From: Bacteroidota bacterium
Lineage (GTDB): Bacteria > Bacteroidota > Bacteroidia > Chitinophagales > Chitinophagaceae
Length of the DNA stretch: 64,000 nucleotides
Reading direction: 5' to 3'
Assembly (NCBI GenBank): GCA_018267955.1
Contig: JAFDXL010000007.1
Span: 124,001-188,000 of the forward strand
Under the pieces are notes generated by a model, which ran no database searches, was not told the DNA's origin, and saw only the letters and a list, made by a program, of their open reading frames with translations. A program made the position numbers and the translations under genes. This document shows, piece after piece, positions 41,225-50,527 of the stretch (positions are counted from its first letter, which is position 1; every line of letters begins with the position of its first letter).

Positions 41225-41366
41225 TGCTAATTCTTTATAGTGCAAAAATGGATTATGCTAATCTCCCGCATTGTCTGGGAGCAGACAAATCGTGTTAATG
41301 TTCAGAAAGATTTACATACCGTTTGTTAACGACTGCTATTTCGTAGCGCCTGCGTCTTAATTTACT

Positions 41367-41374
41367 TATATTTG
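41367..41374 (+). promoter_or_regulatory. Possible -7 element of the GAF kinase
   Basis: TATATTTG matches TAnnTTTG exactly, 31 bases before the start codon; the -33 element is not evident. Confidence 0.3.
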
Positions 41375-41405
41375 TCATGACAAGTCTTAACCTTAGTTTT
41401 CTGAA

Positions 41406-42677
41406 ATGGTTGCCACGGGTGTAGAAACCGGTTTATTAAGCATGGAGCTGTTGGTAAATACAGTGCAGCAGCTCTCCATGGCTCGTGATCTTGAATCCGT
41501 GATGCGCATTGTGCGTAAAGTAGCGCGGGAGCTTACAAGCGCAGATGGGGCTACCTTTGTACTCCGGGAAGATCAATTTTGTTTTTATGCAGATGAAGAT
41601 GCTATAAGCCCCTTGTGGAAAGGTAGCAGGTTCCCGATAAATATATGCGTAAGTGGCTGGGCAATGCTCAACAAGAAGCCGGCAATTATTGAAGATATCT
41701 ATAATGATCCGCGTGTGCCGGTAGATGCGTATCGCCCAACGTTTGTAAAAAGTTTGCTCACCGTACCCATCCGCACTATTGATCCCATAGGGTCTATTGG
41801 TTGTTATTGGGCCAACAAACGGATGCCTTCTGCCGAGGAGGTATCTCTGCTGCAGGCACTGGCAGATATAACAGCGGTTTCCATAGAGAATATTATGGTG
41901 CGCAATACCCTGGAGGAAAAGGTAATGGAACGTACGCGCGAACTTGCTGAATCGCTGGAGCGGGAAAAAATGCTGAGCGAAAAGAAGAGTACATTTCTGT
42001 CTGCGGCCTCTCACGAATTTCGTACTCCGTTATCCACTATATTGTCAAGCGTTTCACTGGCAGAGCAATATAAAGATGAAGAACAGCTCGATAAACGACA
42101 GAAACATTTTGACCGCATCAAGTCCGCGGTTAAAGGGTTGATGGATATTCAGAACGAGTTTTTATCGGTCGACCAGTTGGAGCAAGGAAAGGTGGAGACA
42201 ACGAAAGAAGTATTCAATATTGAAAAGTTTTTGCAGGAGGTTGCAGAAAGCCTCGACGGTTTGCGTAAAGCCGGACAGCATTTCCGCATTGCTCATAATG
42301 GCGATAACATTGTAATGCTCGATAAGAAGATATTACGAAATGTGATAGTCAATCTTTTGAGCAACGCCATTAAATATTCCAATAAAGATATTGTTCTCAA
42401 CTCTTCGGTATCTGATCATGAAATAAGGATCGTGGTGAAAGATTCAGGCATCGGCATACCTAAAGAACAGCAGGCCGATGTTTTCGGGAAGTACTTTAGG
42501 GCAAGCAATGCTCGGGAAATAAAAGGCACCGGCCTAGGCCTGAATATTGTAAAGCATTACGTAGATCTGCTGGAAGGTACTATAGAATTTGAGAGCGAAG
42601 AGAATGTAGGTACTACCTTCACAATCGCGATACCTGATCATCTCCATAAAACGGAAATTCCTTCATCGGCCTTATAG
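41406..42677 (+). CDS. GAF-domain histidine kinase
   Basis: 423 residues, soluble. The GAF domain spans about 15-165 (SMARDLESVMRIVRKVARELTSADGATFVLREDQFCFYADEDAI ... CVSGWAMLNKKPAIIEDIYNDPRV ... LLQALADITAVSIEN). A coiled coil (EEKVMERTRELAESLEREKML) leads to HisKA, His203 (AASHEFRTPLST), and the ATPase with NLLSNAIKYS, KDSGIGIPKEQ, GTGLGLNIVKHY. No receiver domain or neighbouring regulator, so orphan. GAF domains bind small ligands or tetrapyrroles, but no bilin-binding Cys is obvious. Confidence 0.92.
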   Translation: MVATGVETGLLSMELLVNTVQQLSMARDLESVMRIVRKVARELTSADGATFVLREDQFCFYADEDAISPLWKGSRFPINICVSGWAMLNKKPAIIEDIYNDPRVPVDAYRPTFVKSLLTVPIRTIDPIGSIGCYWANKRMPSAEEVSLLQALADITAVSIENIMVRNTLEEKVMERTRELAESLEREKMLSEKKSTFLSAASHEFRTPLSTILSSVSLAEQYKDEEQLDKRQKHFDRIKSAVKGLMDIQNEFLSVDQLEQGKVETTKEVFNIEKFLQEVAESLDGLRKAGQHFRIAHNGDNIVMLDKKILRNVIVNLLSNAIKYSNKDIVLNSSVSDHEIRIVVKDSGIGIPKEQQADVFGKYFRASNAREIKGTGLGLNIVKHYVDLLEGTIEFESEENVGTTFTIAIPDHLHKTEIPSSAL

Positions 42678-42721
42678 CGGTATCGTAACATATCCTAAAT
42701 TGCAGGCTCAAATATAAAGTC

Positions 42722-43174
42722 ATGAGCCAGAAGATCATCAGGAACGAAATCATCATCAATGCCCCCGCAGAAAGGGTTTGGAAAACGCTTACAGATGCCG
42801 AAGAAACCAAAAAGTATATGTATGGCTGTGGCGCCATATCAGACTGGGAACCGGGTAGCGCATTATTATGGAAAGGTGTTTTTGACGGTCAGGAATTGGT
42901 AGCTGTAAAAGGTACGGTTGTAGATATAGTACCGGGCAGCTACCTGGCATATACCACGTTCGATCCTAATAACACAGCTATAGCAGATATACCTGAAAAC
43001 TATCTCACCGTTACCTACACACTTTCAGAAGCTCCCGGTGGTACTTTACTGGTAGTAACACAAGGCGACTATAGCGCTGTTGCCGAAGGCGATAAGAGAT
43101 ACAACGATGCCGTTAACGCAGGCGGATGGAGTAGTATACTGTCGGAGATAAAAAAGGTGGCCGAAGAAGTTTAG
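42722..43174 (+). CDS. SRPBCC/AHSA1-domain protein
   Basis: 150 residues: IRNEIIINAPAERVWKTLTDAEETKKYMYGCGAISDWEPGSALLWKG, VAVKGTVVDIVPGSYLAYTTFD, YLTVTYTLSEAPGGTLLVVTQGDYSAVAEGDKRYNDAVNAGGWSSILSEIKKV. The helix-grip fold with a hydrophobic cavity is that of the Aha1/SRPBCC superfamily, common in Bacteroidota with no set function. Follows the GAF kinase on the same strand. Confidence 0.9.
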   Translation: MSQKIIRNEIIINAPAERVWKTLTDAEETKKYMYGCGAISDWEPGSALLWKGVFDGQELVAVKGTVVDIVPGSYLAYTTFDPNNTAIADIPENYLTVTYTLSEAPGGTLLVVTQGDYSAVAEGDKRYNDAVNAGGWSSILSEIKKVAEEV

Positions 43175-43308
43175 GGTAGTTTTACTTTTATTCTTTTATT
43201 TAGCTGGCGTACATAGCGGCCTATAGCCACTATTATCAATAGTGTTATCATTATTTGTTTTGTTTGTTTTGTTTGGATTTGATCCTGGAACTTGATTGCT
43301 GTTATGTC

Positions 43309-43878
43309 TTAGAAACGGGGAATGTCAGGAAGGGTTTGCGTAGTCATGCAGGTAGCGATCAGTTGATTCCATTTGTCTTGCTGCTCATATTTGCGGCTAT
43401 GGCTGGTTTGCTCATCATAGGCTGATTGCACATTCCTTAATCTGATCGATAAAGTGCGGAATATACTGTCGGCCTGGTAAGCTATCCTGCCCGGTGTGTA
43501 TTTAAAGGTATTCATCTCACGGGTTATCTCCGCGGCAGCTATACGGGCTATATTATAATGTGTTTGCTCATGTTGCAGTACATGTGCGCTTTCGTCTGCA
43601 TTACAGGTGCTCAGGAATTTTTTATCAACCCACGACCTGCCCGGCATAAAATAGCAGGTAGCATGAAACTTAGGTATCGTTCCGTCGCTGGCAATTGTTA
43701 CACTGTCTAATTCTATCCTCGAGTGGGTAAGTGCAACAGATAGTCCCGACGAGGCCGGCGCACCCTGGTAATCATCCCAGGTAAGCGGGCGATCTTCAAT
43801 TATTACTCTTTCGTCTTTGTGGGTAAAAGACATGCACATGGTGCATGCGGTAATCAGCAGCAGCATCATTCTTCTCAT
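43309..43878 (-). CDS. DUF922-type secreted protein with HExxH
   Basis: 189 residues from ATG at 43878. A signal peptide (MRRMMLLLITACTMCMSF) and the pattern RPLTWDDYQGAPASSGLSVALTHSRIEL followed by ADESAHVLQHEQTHYNIARIAAAEITREMN. The HEQTH is a metallopeptidase-like zinc motif, typical of DUF922. A third ligand and proteolytic activity are not proven. Divergent from the SDR gene by about 130 bases. Confidence 0.85.
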   Translation of the reverse strand: MRRMMLLLITACTMCMSFTHKDERVIIEDRPLTWDDYQGAPASSGLSVALTHSRIELDSVTIASDGTIPKFHATCYFMPGRSWVDKKFLSTCNADESAHVLQHEQTHYNIARIAAAEITREMNTFKYTPGRIAYQADSIFRTLSIRLRNVQSAYDEQTSHSRKYEQQDKWNQLIATCMTTQTLPDIPRF

Positions 43879-44007
43879 ACTATACAAATATAATAATCTA
43901 TCTATTAAAAAACTGTTAACTGAGCAAGATCACCAAATGGGTCAATATCAAGCTCCGTGCTGATCTTAGTCAGTTATTATTGGCTGGTTTTGTGTTTGTT
44001 TTGCGGT

Positions 44008-44829
44008 ATGTCAACCAATGAAACAAAATCAGCTAAGCTTGCATTTATAGCCGGTGCCACAGGCGGAATGGGCTCTCAATTTGCTAAACAATTGGCTTCC
44101 AGGCAGTACGACCTGCTGCTGGCAGATATGGACCTGGAGAAACTGCGTGCCTTTGCCACAAACATCGAAGAAGAATATAAGGTAAGCGTTCATTGTGTAG
44201 AGGCTAATCTTACAAATGAAGCATCTATTGCTAAACTGGCTGTGTTGCTGGCTACTTACGATAAGATAGATATGTTTGTCTATGCTGCGGGCTATGGTGA
44301 GAAGCGTTTGTTTAAGGATGAAACGCCTCAGTTCTCCATGAATATGATCAGCATACACGTGCTGGCTGCGGTGCAGTTGATACACGCAGTATTGCCGGCC
44401 ATGTTACAGCGCAAGGCTGGTAATATCATTGTGTTGTCTTCATTGGCATCGTTTATACCTGCTCCCGGCAGCAGTATTTATTCGGCTTCCAAAGCATTTC
44501 TGAATGTATTCCTCGAGTCGCTGCATATGGAGGTGCGCAGGGAAGGCGTGCATGTTCAAAGCCTTTGCCCAGGATTAACACATACAGGCTTTCACAGTCA
44601 GCAGGATATATCCCGTTTTGAGGGCATAGACGGCATAGATCTTTGGATGGAAGCGGATGAAGTGATAAAAACCTCGCTCGATCAGGTAGGTAATGGTACA
44701 GTTGTATGCATACCCGGCTGGGTAAATAAGACCATCAAACATGCAATACCTGCGGTGCCACGCAAAAGCTATTATGCGCTTGCTGAAAGATTTGCAGAGG
44801 TAAATGAAGAAAAAAATACCGTTCATTAA
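44008..44829 (+). CDS. Short-chain dehydrogenase/reductase
   Basis: 273 residues from ATG at 44008; a longer frame from 43957 adds hydrophobic residues without SDR character. Glycine-rich NADP-binding motif (AFIAGATGGMGSQFAKQL), DMDLEKL, NAG-like VYAAGYG, catalytic Ser in IIVLSSLASF and YSASKAF (Tyr-x-x-x-Lys). It belongs to the YqjQ/DltE-like classical SDRs. Substrate unknown. Confidence 0.92.
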   Translation: MSTNETKSAKLAFIAGATGGMGSQFAKQLASRQYDLLLADMDLEKLRAFATNIEEEYKVSVHCVEANLTNEASIAKLAVLLATYDKIDMFVYAAGYGEKRLFKDETPQFSMNMISIHVLAAVQLIHAVLPAMLQRKAGNIIVLSSLASFIPAPGSSIYSASKAFLNVFLESLHMEVRREGVHVQSLCPGLTHTGFHSQQDISRFEGIDGIDLWMEADEVIKTSLDQVGNGTVVCIPGWVNKTIKHAIPAVPRKSYYALAERFAEVNEEKNTVH

Positions 44830-44912
44830 GTTTTTAGGCATTTAGTTAATAAAAGGTTTTGAAAAATGAGTTTTGATTATATATTGTAATCAATCCAAGC
44901 AACCTTTTTATT

Positions 44913-45521
44913 ATGTATAAACTAATATCAGCTTCTTCAATCTTAATTTTTTTGTTGTTCCTGCTGCCTGCATGTAATAAGTCGGCCACAACAACCAGTC
45001 CATCTTCCAATAACAGTTCTGGTAGCAGCTCCAATAATAATAACGGGGGAAATAATAACAATGGCAATAACGGGGGTAATACAACACCTACTTATGGCTT
45101 TTCCGTTAAAATAGATGGTGTGTTGTATACAGCTAGTTTTTATCATATCGATAAACGGAAAGATATTACCGGGCAAGATATGTTCACACTTGCTGCCAGG
45201 ATACCGTACAAAGGCCAGACACTTTTTTCGGCCACTCTGGATAAGTATGGAAAAGTAAAAACTTATAGAGGAGGTATTTACGGAGATACGATTACATCGT
45301 GTCAGTTGGGTAACGAGATTGATTCTTCTATCTATACACCCTCAGGAGGCTTTTACTATGTTAATGGTAATGATGTTTTCAATATTACATTTGACAACGG
45401 CACCTATGTTAGCGGTACGTTTTACGGCACTTACTACAAGGATACCATGTATAATGGTTATTATGTGAAGCCAGTCGACTCTGTTAAGGTTACAGAGGGT
45501 AAGTTTACCATCAAGTATTAA
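44913..45521 (+). CDS. Lipoprotein with Asn/Gly/Ser-rich linker
   Basis: 202 residues. Lipobox LLPAC (Cys21), then a low-complexity linker (residues 24-60, SNNSSGSSSNNNNGG..., ending in NTTP) and a beta-rich domain: FSVKIDGVLYTASFYHIDKRKD, FTLAARIPYKGQTLFSATLDKY, and FNITFDNGTYVSGTFYGTYYKDTM. A cell-surface lipoprotein of the kind frequent in Bacteroidota. No family is recognised with certainty. A perfect hairpin follows. Confidence 0.75.
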   Translation: MYKLISASSILIFLLFLLPACNKSATTTSPSSNNSSGSSSNNNNGGNNNNGNNGGNTTPTYGFSVKIDGVLYTASFYHIDKRKDITGQDMFTLAARIPYKGQTLFSATLDKYGKVKTYRGGIYGDTITSCQLGNEIDSSIYTPSGGFYYVNGNDVFNITFDNGTYVSGTFYGTYYKDTMYNGYYVKPVDSVKVTEGKFTIKY

Positions 45522-45528
45522 GCATAAT

Positions 45529-45557
45529 ACAAAAGCCCGCAATTTGCGGGCTTTTGT
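45529..45557. terminator. Bidirectional terminator after the Asn-rich lipoprotein
   Basis: Perfect 12-bp stem ACAAAAGCCCGC (45529-45540) and GCGGGCTTTTGT (45546-45557), loop AATTT. It serves both the lipoprotein and the convergent M16 protease gene. Confidence 0.85.
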
Positions 45558-45576
45558 GCTTTATAGAACTGTTCTG

Positions 45577-48324
45577 TTACTCTTTTTTAGTAAAATCACC
45601 TGCGTATATCAGTACCATCTTATCAGGGTTGATATACTTCTTCATTACATCATTGATCTCTTTCACATTCAGTGCTTTTGCCTTTGTTTCCATATTGCTG
45701 AAGAAGGTCAGGTCTTTACCATTATACATATAGCTGTTAAGGATAGATACCAGTGAGTTATTATCATCCAGTGTAAGCTTTCTTTGTTGCAGCCAGCTTT
45801 GCAGAGAGGCCTTCCATTCTTCATCGGTAAAGCCTTTTGCCAATGCTTTCTTTATTTCTTCATCAAGTGCAGTATTTAATTTGTCTTTGTAGATAGGATT
45901 AAATATCGCGTACACGCCCCATGCGCCCGATGGGTACTTGTATTCTGCGCTATAGTAAGAGCCTGCGCCGTAACTCATACCTTCTGATTCCCTTAATCTT
46001 TGTGGTATACGGGAAGACAGGAAGGCGCCACCGCCCAGCATTTCATTGGCCATAGTCAGCGGAACGAAATCAGGATCTTTCTGGGTAAGATTAATGTTGA
46101 TAGCCCCTTGCAGCATAGCGTTGGTCTTGTCATTGATCTGCACCACTTCTGTGCCGCCTTTAATATCAAAGTATTTCTCTTCAATATCAGTGAACGGTGT
46201 TTTTGCATTCCAGTTGCTGTACGATTTGCCTAGTTCATTCTTCACATCATTAACATCCAGCCCGCCAACAAAGCTTGCATACGCACTGCCTGCGCCGTAG
46301 AAATCGTTGTAGAATGCTTTGATATCATCTAATGTTACATTCTTTATAGCTTCCAGTTGTTCTTCTGATGTTTGCGGATAATAAGGGTGCGATTTAGGAT
46401 ACAGGTTTGTACGTTTTTGCAGCCTTTCACCTGCTACACTGCTTGGGTCAGACATGCTCGATTCCAGGTCGGCCTTGGCATCCAGTATCAGTTTGTCAAA
46501 CTCCTTGGCATCGAAAGATGGATGCAGCAGCATGTCCTGCAGCAGGTCCATCGCTTTGCTAAAATGCTCTTTATCTGTATTGACGATTGCATACAGCGTG
46601 TTGGTAGATCCGTAGAAATATACACTTGTCTTATTTTTGTCCAGTTCATCTGCAATATCCTTGCGTGATCTTGTTTTAGTACCGTATTTCAGCATCCTCG
46701 ATGCCAGGTAGGCGATGGTATTCTTACCGGTCAGCGATTTTTCATTGCCCATTTTAAACATAATGGTGCCGAATATCTTATCGCCCTTGGCTGGCTTATG
46801 CAGTATGGCATATTTCATCCCGTTAGACAATTGCCCGTAAACGGTCTTCGCTTTGATATTCTCTATAGTAGGTTCAAAAGTTTCGGTCATTTCCTTTACT
46901 TCCTTGCCTTTATAGTCGCCGGTCAGTGCCGCGATATCTGGTGTAGTACCTACTTTTACCCTTTCCGGTGTCTTATCTGGCACAAACTCACCCCAAGTAC
47001 GGTTGCTGGCTTTGTAGTATTTCTTTGCGGCATTTACATCAGCCAGTGTCAGGTTTTCGATCCTGTCACGGTTGATGAACCATAGCTTGTAGCTGCCTGT
47101 ACCAATAACATTGGCCAGGTTTACACCAAAGTAGATCGTGTTATTATACAGGTTTTCCATGTTTTTGGTCAGTGCATTTTTCGCCCTGTCCAGTTGTTCC
47201 TGTGTAATGGTCATCGTATCAAGCGCATCCATTGTTTTCAGTAAGGTACGGCGTGCGTCCTTCAGGCTTTTATCGTTGGGTACTTCTACGCTGTAGTAGC
47301 TAAAGCCGGGATCATGCAGCGCCATGCTATATCCATATACTTTGGTCGCCTTTTTAGTTTCTACCAGCGATTTGTATAATATACCCGATGGCTCATTGGT
47401 AAGGATGGAGATAAGCGCCTGGTTGGCAGAGTAGTCCTTATCGGCAAAGCATGGTGTATGGTAGCCCATGCCTATATATTGTATATCACCGTTGCGACGC
47501 AGTTGTACTGTGCGTTCGCCATCTTGCTGTGGTTCTATAGTATAGTCGGGCTGCAACACGCGTGTAGGCTTAGGTATCACGCTAAAATATTGATTGATCC
47601 ATTGCAGGGTCTTTTCTTTATCGAATTTACCTGCCACTATCAGGGTTGCATTATCAGGCTGGTAGTATTTCTGATAGAATACTTTCAGGTTAGATGCAGG
47701 TACTTTTTCAATATCCTCCTTGCTGCCGATGGTAGATTTACCGTAGTTATGCCACAGGTACATGGTAGAAAGGATGCGCTCTTCCAATATCTGGTCAGGG
47801 TAATTTTCGCCCGATTCAAATTCGTTACGCACTACAGAGAATTCCTTGGCAAGGTCTTCTGCAGATATCCTCGAATTCACCATGCGGTCTGCTTCCATGT
47901 CCAGGGCCCATTTCAGGTTGTCATCGGTGGCAGGCAGTATTTCATAGTAGTTGGTACGGTCATACCAGGTTGTTCCGTTGGCTTCCGCACCTTTGTCTGC
48001 TATAGCCTTTTTAATTTCCTTTATTCTCTGGGTTCCTTTAAAGAGCATGTGCTCCAGCAGGTGGGCCATGCCGGTTTCTCCATAACCTTCCTGTCTCGAT
48101 CCCACATTGTACACAATGTTTACCAGTACATTGTTTTGTGTGGCATCCGGTATCAGCAGTACTTTTAAGCCGTTGTTAAGTTTATACTCGTTGATGTTCT
48201 CAACGCGTGTCACAAAGGTAGGTCCGGTGGTGGCCGCTTTTTTGGCCGCGACATTTGTCTTTTTTGCTTGCCCGTAGGTCAATACACTACTACCAAGCAG
48301 CAGTGCAAGCAGGATGTGTCTCAT
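45577..48324 (-). CDS. M16 (insulinase-family) zinc metalloprotease
   Basis: 915 residues, a periplasmic M16B/C-type protease. The signal peptide (MRHILLALLLGSSVLTYGQ) precedes a first catalytic half with the inverted zinc motif H88-L-L-E91-H92 (MAHLLEHMLFKGTQR) and a later EFSVVRNEFESG. The second half (ISYLASRMLKYGTKTR... LLHPSFDAKEFDKLILDAKADLESS) lacks the zinc motif and closes the cage, as usual. These proteases degrade peptides after entry into the cavity. An adjacent gene points the other way at 48456. Confidence 0.94.
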   Translation of the reverse strand: MRHILLALLLGSSVLTYGQAKKTNVAAKKAATTGPTFVTRVENINEYKLNNGLKVLLIPDATQNNVLVNIVYNVGSRQEGYGETGMAHLLEHMLFKGTQRIKEIKKAIADKGAEANGTTWYDRTNYYEILPATDDNLKWALDMEADRMVNSRISAEDLAKEFSVVRNEFESGENYPDQILEERILSTMYLWHNYGKSTIGSKEDIEKVPASNLKVFYQKYYQPDNATLIVAGKFDKEKTLQWINQYFSVIPKPTRVLQPDYTIEPQQDGERTVQLRRNGDIQYIGMGYHTPCFADKDYSANQALISILTNEPSGILYKSLVETKKATKVYGYSMALHDPGFSYYSVEVPNDKSLKDARRTLLKTMDALDTMTITQEQLDRAKNALTKNMENLYNNTIYFGVNLANVIGTGSYKLWFINRDRIENLTLADVNAAKKYYKASNRTWGEFVPDKTPERVKVGTTPDIAALTGDYKGKEVKEMTETFEPTIENIKAKTVYGQLSNGMKYAILHKPAKGDKIFGTIMFKMGNEKSLTGKNTIAYLASRMLKYGTKTRSRKDIADELDKNKTSVYFYGSTNTLYAIVNTDKEHFSKAMDLLQDMLLHPSFDAKEFDKLILDAKADLESSMSDPSSVAGERLQKRTNLYPKSHPYYPQTSEEQLEAIKNVTLDDIKAFYNDFYGAGSAYASFVGGLDVNDVKNELGKSYSNWNAKTPFTDIEEKYFDIKGGTEVVQINDKTNAMLQGAININLTQKDPDFVPLTMANEMLGGGAFLSSRIPQRLRESEGMSYGAGSYYSAEYKYPSGAWGVYAIFNPIYKDKLNTALDEEIKKALAKGFTDEEWKASLQSWLQQRKLTLDDNNSLVSILNSYMYNGKDLTFFSNMETKAKALNVKEINDVMKKYINPDKMVLIYAGDFTKKE

Positions 48325-48455
48325 AAAGGAAAGTATTTTGGGATTATAAATATAATATCCTCTTAACGTATCTGCAAGCTTTTGCCGGATGCCCGAATGT
48401 TAAATAATTCAGAAAGCCCGCTAAGCTTGATATATTTGGTGTGTAAACGATTCTG

Positions 48456-48932
48456 ATGAATTATACCGTTACCGGCGATCACAACAGGCACTTCACATTG
48501 CTGCACAATGAAGATGTATTGGGCACGCTCGATTACAGTGGCACATTCAAGGTGGGCGTTACGCTTACCATTGGCGGCGACGAATACAGGCTGGGGCCGC
48601 ACGATATATGGGCAACATCATATCACGTGGTCAATGGCAGCGATGTGATCGCTGATCTGAAATTAAGCTGGGGTGGCAGCCATGTAATAGAGCTGGGCGG
48701 GACGAAATATCGCTTTAGCGCAGATTTCTGGAACCGCATATACACTTTGTATAGCAGTGACGAGCAGCAGATGGCGGTAATGAATAGCGAGTTTAACTGG
48801 TCTTCGCTCAGCCTTCTCTATAAGATCGAGACCAACGACTACTACCCGGAGGCTAACAATGTATTACTCTTGTTGATATTGATATATTGCTGCAACCACA
48901 TGAAGCGGCACGTAGCTACAGAACCGGTTTAA
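48456..48932 (+). CDS. Unknown beta-rich protein
   Basis: 158 residues without a signal peptide. A chain of short beta strands (MNYTVTGDHNRHFTLLHNEDVLGTLDYSG, TLTIGGDEYRLGPHDIWATSYHVVNGSDVIADLKLSW, GTKYRFSADFWNRIYTLYSSDEQQMAVMNSEFNW) suggests a small barrel or tubby/LURP-one-like fold; that fold match is a guess. The C-terminus is hydrophobic (NNVLLLLILIYCCNHM), perhaps a tail anchor. Divergent from the M16 gene. Confidence 0.7.
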   Translation: MNYTVTGDHNRHFTLLHNEDVLGTLDYSGTFKVGVTLTIGGDEYRLGPHDIWATSYHVVNGSDVIADLKLSWGGSHVIELGGTKYRFSADFWNRIYTLYSSDEQQMAVMNSEFNWSSLSLLYKIETNDYYPEANNVLLLLILIYCCNHMKRHVATEPV

Positions 48933-48987
48933 TACATTTATTGATTGGCATCGTTTATGCAATACTAAATACAGATAAATTGATCTA

Positions 48988-49440
48988 ATGCGCAAAATAG
49001 CAGTACTCTCTATAATTTCCATTGCCTTCGCGTCCTGTCATGCAGCGAAGATCACGAGAATACCGGATGGCCCGCCCGTAGCCGAAAAGATTCCGGTAGC
49101 AACCGAGGATAAGAAAGATCCCAATATACCTGATATACAATACAAGGTAATGGGTACCTGGCGCCTTGTTTCTACAACAGGCGGATTTGCGGGTAAGACC
49201 GTTACCGACTATAAAGATCATTACTACACCTTTACAGCCGATTCGTTTTTTGTAGAGAAGCCCGGTGAGATGCATAAGGATAAGTACGATTGGGAGATGG
49301 TAAAGGATATACATACCGGTAAGGAAACCTACCAGATGACGGGCCTGAATCTCATCTTTACACCGGAAGGTAATGATACATTGCATGCTGATATGAATGC
49401 CTATGATGGCTATTCCTATCTGCTGGTACGTAGGAAGTAA
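48988..49440 (+). CDS. Lipocalin-like lipoprotein
   Basis: 150 residues. Lipobox AFASC (Cys17). MGTWRLVSTTGGFAGKTVTDYKDHYYTFTADSFFVEKP, DKYDWEMVKDIHTGKETYQMTGLNLIFTP, YSYLLVRRK. The strand order, with GTWRLV then YTFTADSF, resembles lipocalin-type domains common in Bacteroidota. Likely an outer-membrane-anchored protein. Confidence 0.8.
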   Translation: MRKIAVLSIISIAFASCHAAKITRIPDGPPVAEKIPVATEDKKDPNIPDIQYKVMGTWRLVSTTGGFAGKTVTDYKDHYYTFTADSFFVEKPGEMHKDKYDWEMVKDIHTGKETYQMTGLNLIFTPEGNDTLHADMNAYDGYSYLLVRRK

Positions 49441-49515
49441 TTCATTATTTCAGGAATATATCCCAACTTTTCATATCTGGGGGCGGTCTATATGGCTGCA
49501 CCAATACCATCCCCA

Positions 49516-50397
49516 ATGAAAAGCCTGCTGTTCCTTTTAATGTTCCTGCTGTTGCTGCACTTTAATGCTACAGCGCAATGTAATCCTCCGGCTGGCCTGG
49601 CTACCACTTTTGTCAGTTGCGATAGCGTAAAGTTCAAGTGGACAGCAACAGGTAGCGGTAAGTTCTATGATTATTGTGTAGACCAGGTAATGGCTACGCC
49701 ACCGGCGCAATTTCCCCTTACGGTTACGGGTTCGCCAGCTACAGGCCAATGGGGTGGGCTGCATTCCAGTGACGTATTTTATATACACATGCGCACCAAT
49801 TGTGCCGGCGGTTATTCCTCTTGGGAAACAATATCTTTTAATACTCCCCGCTGCGAAGCGCCCCGCACCATCACTATCACACCAAGTACTACCAAGGTGC
49901 TCGTAAAATGGAATATGGGCTGCGCTAAAGAATTTGAGTATGTATTGGACATGAGTCCGTACAATCCGGGCACGTCCGGCACTGTGGTGCAGGACGATTC
50001 CGTAGTGCTGACCGGGTTGACGCCTAAAACGCAATATTTTATACACATACGCAGCAAGTGCGATTCTCTTGGGTTCCCGGTTTATTCTCCATGGACAGCC
50101 GGCAAAGCTGTTTCATTGGCGTCTTCTGGTACCGGCGTTGCAATGAATACGGGTGATACCAAAGAGATCTCTGTTTATCCTAACCCGGTAAACGATATGC
50201 TCTATATAGATGTTTTATCCGCAGCTGTTCCTGCCGGCATGATAGAACTATGCACTGTAGATGGACGGATATTAAAACGCCAGGACAGGATCGAACGCAC
50301 TAACGTCATCGATACAAAAGCGTTGAGCCCTGGTTTATACTTTCTTCGTTATTACAATGGGCAAACTATGCAGGTCATAAAACTGATCCGGCAATAA
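49516..50397 (+). CDS. Secreted fibronectin-type protein with T9SS sorting domain
   Basis: 293 residues from ATG at 49516 (an upstream ATG at 49492 is possible). Signal peptide MKSLLFLLMFLLLLHFNATAQ. Two fibronectin type III-like units follow: CDSVKFKWTATGSGKFYDYCVDQ with VFYIHMRTNCAGGYSSW, and TITPSTTKVLVKWNMGCAKEFEYVLD with YFIHIRSKCDSLGFPVYSPW. The C-terminus (ISVYPNPVNDMLYIDV ... GLYFLRYYNG) is a T9SS type A sorting domain. Probably surface or extracellular. Confidence 0.85.
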   Translation: MKSLLFLLMFLLLLHFNATAQCNPPAGLATTFVSCDSVKFKWTATGSGKFYDYCVDQVMATPPAQFPLTVTGSPATGQWGGLHSSDVFYIHMRTNCAGGYSSWETISFNTPRCEAPRTITITPSTTKVLVKWNMGCAKEFEYVLDMSPYNPGTSGTVVQDDSVVLTGLTPKTQYFIHIRSKCDSLGFPVYSPWTAGKAVSLASSGTGVAMNTGDTKEISVYPNPVNDMLYIDVLSAAVPAGMIELCTVDGRILKRQDRIERTNVIDTKALSPGLYFLRYYNGQTMQVIKLIRQ

Positions 50398-50527
50398 GGA
50401 TCATTGTGTTTTTATAATTGGTAATCTCTGTCGGGGTACGGTTTTTTAACTGTGATTGCAGTGTGGATGATAGGATCCCCGATAATGCTGGGTTTGTTAG
50501 ATTTTTTTAGTACAGACTTTTTGCCAG

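Noticed and set aside
41436-42014. 192-codon minus-strand frame
   Set aside because: Antisense to the GAF kinase, no coherent domain.
43240-43280. Short TTTG/TGTTT-rich stretch between the SRPBCC and DUF922 genes
   Set aside because: Simple low-complexity sequence; no promoter spacing or repeat-unit order could be supported.
44990-45090. Asn/Gly/Ser-coding tandem stretch as a DNA repeat element
   Set aside because: It is a low-complexity linker inside a lipoprotein; unit order is not regular.
47458-48168. 236-codon open frame on the plus strand
   Set aside because: It lies entirely antisense to the M16 protease, whose motifs and length are complete; its composition (Cys/His/Phe/Arg-rich) is that of a shadow frame.
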